9,154 nt of DNA, from assembly GCA_003523945.1 (NCBI GenBank), contig DOFS01000241.1, positions 1 through 9,154 of the forward strand, written 5' to 3'. This DNA is from Nitrospiraceae bacterium. Lineage in GTDB: Bacteria > Nitrospirota > Nitrospiria > Nitrospirales > UBA8639. Position 1 is the first letter of the stretch. The number at the start of each line of letters is the position of its first letter. A program made the translations under genes and the position numbers. Below the pieces are notes generated by a model, which saw only the letters and a program-made list of their open reading frames with translations, searched no databases and was not told where the DNA came from. Below, piece after piece: positions 6,465 through 9,154 of this stretch.

Positions 6465-6586
6465 GGGGCTGTTGAAAAAAGCCGCCAGCGGCGTTCTCGC
6501 CATTTTACCGTGCTCACGTACTGGAAGTACGTTCTGCGCACAAAAATGACTGCGGCCTTGCTAGACGAACTTTTTTGAACCGCCCC
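6465..6586. repeat. 122-bp imperfect palindromic intergenic element (MITE/REP-like)
   Basis: The ends GGGGCTGTTGAAAAAAG (6465-6481) and CTTTTTTGAACCGCCCC (6570-6586) are inverted copies with 15 of 17 positions matching. The middle has a perfect stem ACGTACT-GGA-AGTACGT, flanked by CATTTTACCGTGC facing GCGCACAAAAATG, so nearly the whole element can fold into one long hairpin. It encodes nothing. The composition (CTGTTGAAAAA, CCGCCAGCGGCGTTCTCG, GGCCTTGCT) is one I associate with dispersed intergenic repeats in Nitrospira-type genomes; that link is from memory. Only one copy is in this window and no target-site duplication is evident. It sits between the divergent DsbA-like and cupin genes. Confidence 0.75.
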
Positions 6587-6706
6587 GAGGTCTCTGGTAT
6601 GCAACGTACCTGTGGGTCAATATGCCCCTGGAAGTCAGTATTATTCAAGGCTCCCATAAAAGGAAATTGCTTGGAGGAAGGTCTGTGTGCTGTGGGGTTT
6701 TCCAGG

Positions 6707-6742
6707 GTGTTAAGTAGAGTGGTTAATAGGGTGGTTAAGGGT
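6707..6742 (+). repeat. Three tandem 12-bp repeats upstream of the cupin gene
   Basis: GTGTTAAGTAGA, GTGGTTAATAGG and GTGGTTAAGGGT follow one another without gaps, sharing GTGgTTAA. They end 55 bases before the cupin start codon. Spacing just over one helical turn would place each unit on nearly the same DNA face, as for a regulator binding site, but a chance low-complexity run is possible. Confidence 0.45.
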
Positions 6743-6781
6743 TAGAGAAGGATGGTCGATTAACGATTGGCATCATTTTAT

Positions 6782-6789
6782 GGAGGAGG
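6782..6789 (+). promoter_or_regulatory. Ribosome binding site fixing the cupin start at GTG 6798
   Basis: GGAGGAGG lies eight bases before GTG 6798. The ATG at 6780 overlaps this site itself and has no binding site of its own, so the GTG is the better start. Confidence 0.7.
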
Positions 6790-6797
6790 GCGCTGAA

Positions 6798-7118
6798 GTG
6801 AATGTGGTGAATCTGAAGGACTACAGCCAGTTTTCAACAGAAAAGATGAAGAAACAGAATATTTTTCAATCAGCACGATTTTTTTGTGATGTGTATTGTT
6901 TTGAGCCGGGCCAGGAACAAAAAGGCCATGTGCATGCGGATCAGGACAAGGTCTATCTGGTATTGGAAGGGCAGGGCACCTTCAAGGTGGGAGGAGAAAG
7001 CCGGATACTGGGGGAAGGGCAGGGCACGATGGCTCCTGCCGGTGAGGAGCATGGGGTCGTGAATCATACAAATAGTCGGCTTCGGGTCCTGGTCTTCATG
7101 GCGCCCAATCCAGGTTAG
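6798..7118 (+). CDS. Small single-domain cupin protein
   Basis: A 106-aa protein that is one cupin beta-barrel. Motif 1 is PGQEQKGHVHADQDKVYLVL followed by EGQG (residues 37-60) with metal-ligand histidines His44 and His46; the usual Glu is replaced by Asp50-Lys51. Motif 2 is GTMAPAGEEHGVVN (76-89), with the third histidine His85. The N-terminal lead MNVVNLKDYSQF...KMKK and FFCDVYCFEPGQ are typical of short stand-alone cupins. Such proteins bind a divalent metal and act as small enzymes (isomerases, dioxygenases) or sensors; the substrate cannot be inferred here. No signal peptide, so cytoplasmic. Start chosen at GTG 6798 because of the binding site GGAGGAGG. It stands alone on the plus strand, divergent from the DsbA-like gene and convergent with transketolase. 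Confidence 0.85.
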   Translation: MNVVNLKDYSQFSTEKMKKQNIFQSARFFCDVYCFEPGQEQKGHVHADQDKVYLVLEGQGTFKVGGESRILGEGQGTMAPAGEEHGVVNHTNSRLRVLVFMAPNPG

Positions 7119-7229
7119 AGATTATCAAATAACTTGACGGATTTGGGGTATGCACAGAAAGAAAGAAGCTACATGGCAGGCAAGCAGAGATTGATTGCAA
7201 ATTCGATTGGGAGGCATCTATCGGCATAC

Positions 7230-9086
7230 TTAAACCAACTGTTTAACTTTCTCGACGATGGCCCGAGCGCTAATTCCATAATGGTCGAGTAATTGATCGG
7301 GCTTTCCGCTATGGGGAATTTGGGTAATGCCCATTTTCGTGAGCCGTATTCCTTCCCCCGCCAGCGCACTCAGGACGGCATCACCTATCCCACCATGCAG
7401 GTAATGGTCTTCTACGGTGAGAAACCGGCTGTTTGTGGCTTTTGAAGCTTGTAGGAGTGTGGAAACATCAATCGGGGCCACACTATAAAGATCGATAATT
7501 CTGACGGCAATCCCGGCGGCTTGCAGTTCATCATAGGCTTTGAGTGCTTCAAAGACCGTGACTCCTGCGGCCACGATGGTGAGCTGATCCTTGGCTCCTT
7601 GCCTGAGAACTTTGGACCCTCCAATCGTGAAGGATTCATCGCTCCCGTAGAGTATCGGAGTTTTGGGACGCCCCGTTCGCATGTACACCATGCCCTGGTG
7701 ATTGGCCATCGTTTCTACCAGCCGATAGGCGCACATGGCATCGGACGGATACAGGACGACGACTCCCGGCTGGGCCGCCATCATCGCGAGATCTTCCAAT
7801 CCCATTTGTGAAGGACCATCCTCCCCGATACTGACCCCAACGTGTGAGCCCATCAGCTTAATATTGGCTTCACTGATGGCCGCCATGCGGATGAAATCAT
7901 AGGCACGGGTGAGAAAGCAGGCGAAGGTCGCCGCAAAGGGAATTTTCCCGCATGCAGCCAGCCCGGCTGCAGCACCCACCATGTTCTGTTCCGCAATGAA
8001 ATTTTCAAAAAATCGATCAGGAAAACGTTTTCCAAATTTATCCGTATAGGTTGAGTTTTTGACGTCGGCATCCAACCCCACGACCAGCGGATTGACTTCT
8101 CCCAATTGTGCCAATGCCTCTCCAAACGCCTCCCGAGTGGCCACCAAGTCCTTTGCCCCATACGTTGGGGCCGGTAGTGGATGGATGGCGCTCTTGGCCC
8201 GCTGAACCGGTTTGGGTGGGGGTATGGAAAACTTGGAAGGTGATGACGGTAACGACTGACTCAAGGCTGTGATTACTTCTTCTGCTTGTTCTGCATTAAG
8301 AGGCTTTCCGTGCCAGGCAGGATGATCTTCGGCGAAAGGAATACCTTTTCCTTTAAACGTTTTAGCGAGGATCATGGTCGGTTTCGCGGGGGTCTGAGCG
8401 GCTTCCGCAAAGCTTTGGAGAAGTTCTTCGTGGTTATGCCCGTCTACGCAGATGGTATGCCAGCCAAATCCCTCCCATCGAGCCTGATAGGTTGCCAGGT
8501 CATGTTCCAGCATGGTGGGATCGGATTGTCCAAGCCGATTAATGTCCACAATGCCGCACAAATTGTTTAATTGAAAATTCCTGGCAATATCCGCAGCTTC
8601 CCACACTGACCCTTCAACCGATTCCCCATCGCCCAAGACCACATAGATCCGAGCGGAAGTCTTGTCCAGATACTTATTGTTCAAGGCAATGCCGACGCCC
8701 ACTGACAACCCTTGTCCCAGGGACCCCGTGGCCATATCGACAAACGAAAGGCGGGGGGTGGGATGACCTTCCAGGTCGGATGCGAGTGTCCGGAGTTCGA
8801 GTAATTGTTGAGGGTCAAATAATCCGGCTTCAGCCCATGCGGCATACAACAACGGGGCCGCATGACCCTTGGATAAGACAAATCGATCGTTGTCCGGGTT
8901 GCGGGGATTTTTGGGATCAAACCGCATGACCGAGAAAAATAGGGTGGCCACAATGTCTGCTGCGGAACAGCAACTGGTTGGATGCCCGCTTCCCGCTTTG
9001 GTTGTGGCGCGGATGCTATGGATTCGGAGTTGATCGGCTTTTTGACGGAGGAAATCCGTCAACTGAGTAGAAGCAAGAGTGGTCAC
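7230..9086 (-). CDS. tkt: Transketolase (animal-like, about 620-aa type)
   Basis: A complete 618-aa thiamine-diphosphate enzyme that moves two-carbon ketol units between sugar phosphates in the non-oxidative pentose phosphate or Calvin pathway, in the cytoplasm. Landmarks: GSGHPTSCCSAA (32-43), SKGHAAPLLYA (72-82), GSLGQGLSVGVGIA (121-134), the ThDP/metal motif G152-D-G-E...N183, FKGKGIPFAED, a Pro/Ser-rich linker (about 275-310), then the pyrimidine domain with AEQNMVGAAAGLA (catalytic Glu) and FAATFACFLTRAYDFIRMAA, GVSIGEDGPSQMGLEDLAMM, and a C-terminal domain ending KVKQLV. The GPSQMxLEDLAM and CCSAA signatures resemble mammalian TKT rather than the longer E. coli TktA (GPTHQP). The open frame extends to a GTG at 9125 without a ribosome site; GTG 9086 has AAGGAG six bases upstream and gives the usual length. 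The neighbours share no pathway with it, and the true operon context may lie beyond the right edge. Confidence 0.95.
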   Translation of the reverse strand: MTTLASTQLTDFLRQKADQLRIHSIRATTKAGSGHPTSCCSAADIVATLFFSVMRFDPKNPRNPDNDRFVLSKGHAAPLLYAAWAEAGLFDPQQLLELRTLASDLEGHPTPRLSFVDMATGSLGQGLSVGVGIALNNKYLDKTSARIYVVLGDGESVEGSVWEAADIARNFQLNNLCGIVDINRLGQSDPTMLEHDLATYQARWEGFGWHTICVDGHNHEELLQSFAEAAQTPAKPTMILAKTFKGKGIPFAEDHPAWHGKPLNAEQAEEVITALSQSLPSSPSKFSIPPPKPVQRAKSAIHPLPAPTYGAKDLVATREAFGEALAQLGEVNPLVVGLDADVKNSTYTDKFGKRFPDRFFENFIAEQNMVGAAAGLAACGKIPFAATFACFLTRAYDFIRMAAISEANIKLMGSHVGVSIGEDGPSQMGLEDLAMMAAQPGVVVLYPSDAMCAYRLVETMANHQGMVYMRTGRPKTPILYGSDESFTIGGSKVLRQGAKDQLTIVAAGVTVFEALKAYDELQAAGIAVRIIDLYSVAPIDVSTLLQASKATNSRFLTVEDHYLHGGIGDAVLSALAGEGIRLTKMGITQIPHSGKPDQLLDHYGISARAIVEKVKQLV

Positions 9087-9092
9087 AGCAGG

Positions 9093-9098
9093 CTCCTT
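9093..9098 (-). promoter_or_regulatory. Ribosome binding site fixing the transketolase start at GTG 9086
   Basis: AAGGAG on the minus strand, six bases before the GTG. The alternative GTG at 9125 is preceded by a pyrimidine-rich stretch with no such site. Confidence 0.6.
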
Positions 9099-9154
9099 AC
9101 TGAGGGAGTTGAAAGTGAGATCCACAGGAGGCTTGAAAGGTACCAGACCCCTAT

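Overview
This 9.15 kb window is bacterial. The best guess is a member of the Nitrospirota, possibly a Nitrospira of moderate GC. That guess rests on a remembered resemblance of the 122-bp inverted-repeat element at 6465-6586 to intergenic repeats of that group, and on the mix of genes. There is no rRNA or other phylogenetic marker here, so the placement is tentative.

Left part (1-4650) is an accessory, partly decayed region. At about 150-1143 (+) lies the 3' end of an RHS/YD-repeat gene: the tail of a golvesin-like domain, the RHS core, and a C-terminal 'tip' with an HxxxDxxxPxH metal-site motif like zinc phospholipase C/S1-P1 nuclease. An in-frame TAA breaks it exactly in the conserved core motif, and a frameshift probably follows near the end. 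A second relic of a golvesin-like domain lies at 4019-4319 (+), with a frameshift, followed by a likely terminator. Between the relics, on the opposite strand and visibly richer in A+T, is a two-gene cassette: an 81-aa membrane protein with the motif YLDPGTGS (3463-3708) and a five-helix membrane protein with an extracytoplasmic alkaline-phosphatase/sulfatase-type catalytic domain (1606-3264). These probably modify an envelope polymer or glycan.

Middle part (4928-6301, - strand) is a probable operon: a secreted DsbA-type thiol oxidoreductase (CSHC active site), then two small acidic proteins that I do not recognise (72 and 109 aa). Upstream of it is a 122-bp imperfect palindrome with matching ends (MITE/REP-like), which separates it from a divergent cupin gene (6798-7118, +). 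The cupin is preceded by three tandem 12-bp repeats.

Right part (7230-9086, -) is a complete transketolase of the animal-like, about 620-aa type, the only obvious core-metabolism gene. It is convergent with the cupin gene. Several starts were set from Shine-Dalgarno sequences rather than the longest open frame (sulfatase-like protein, DsbA, cupin, transketolase).
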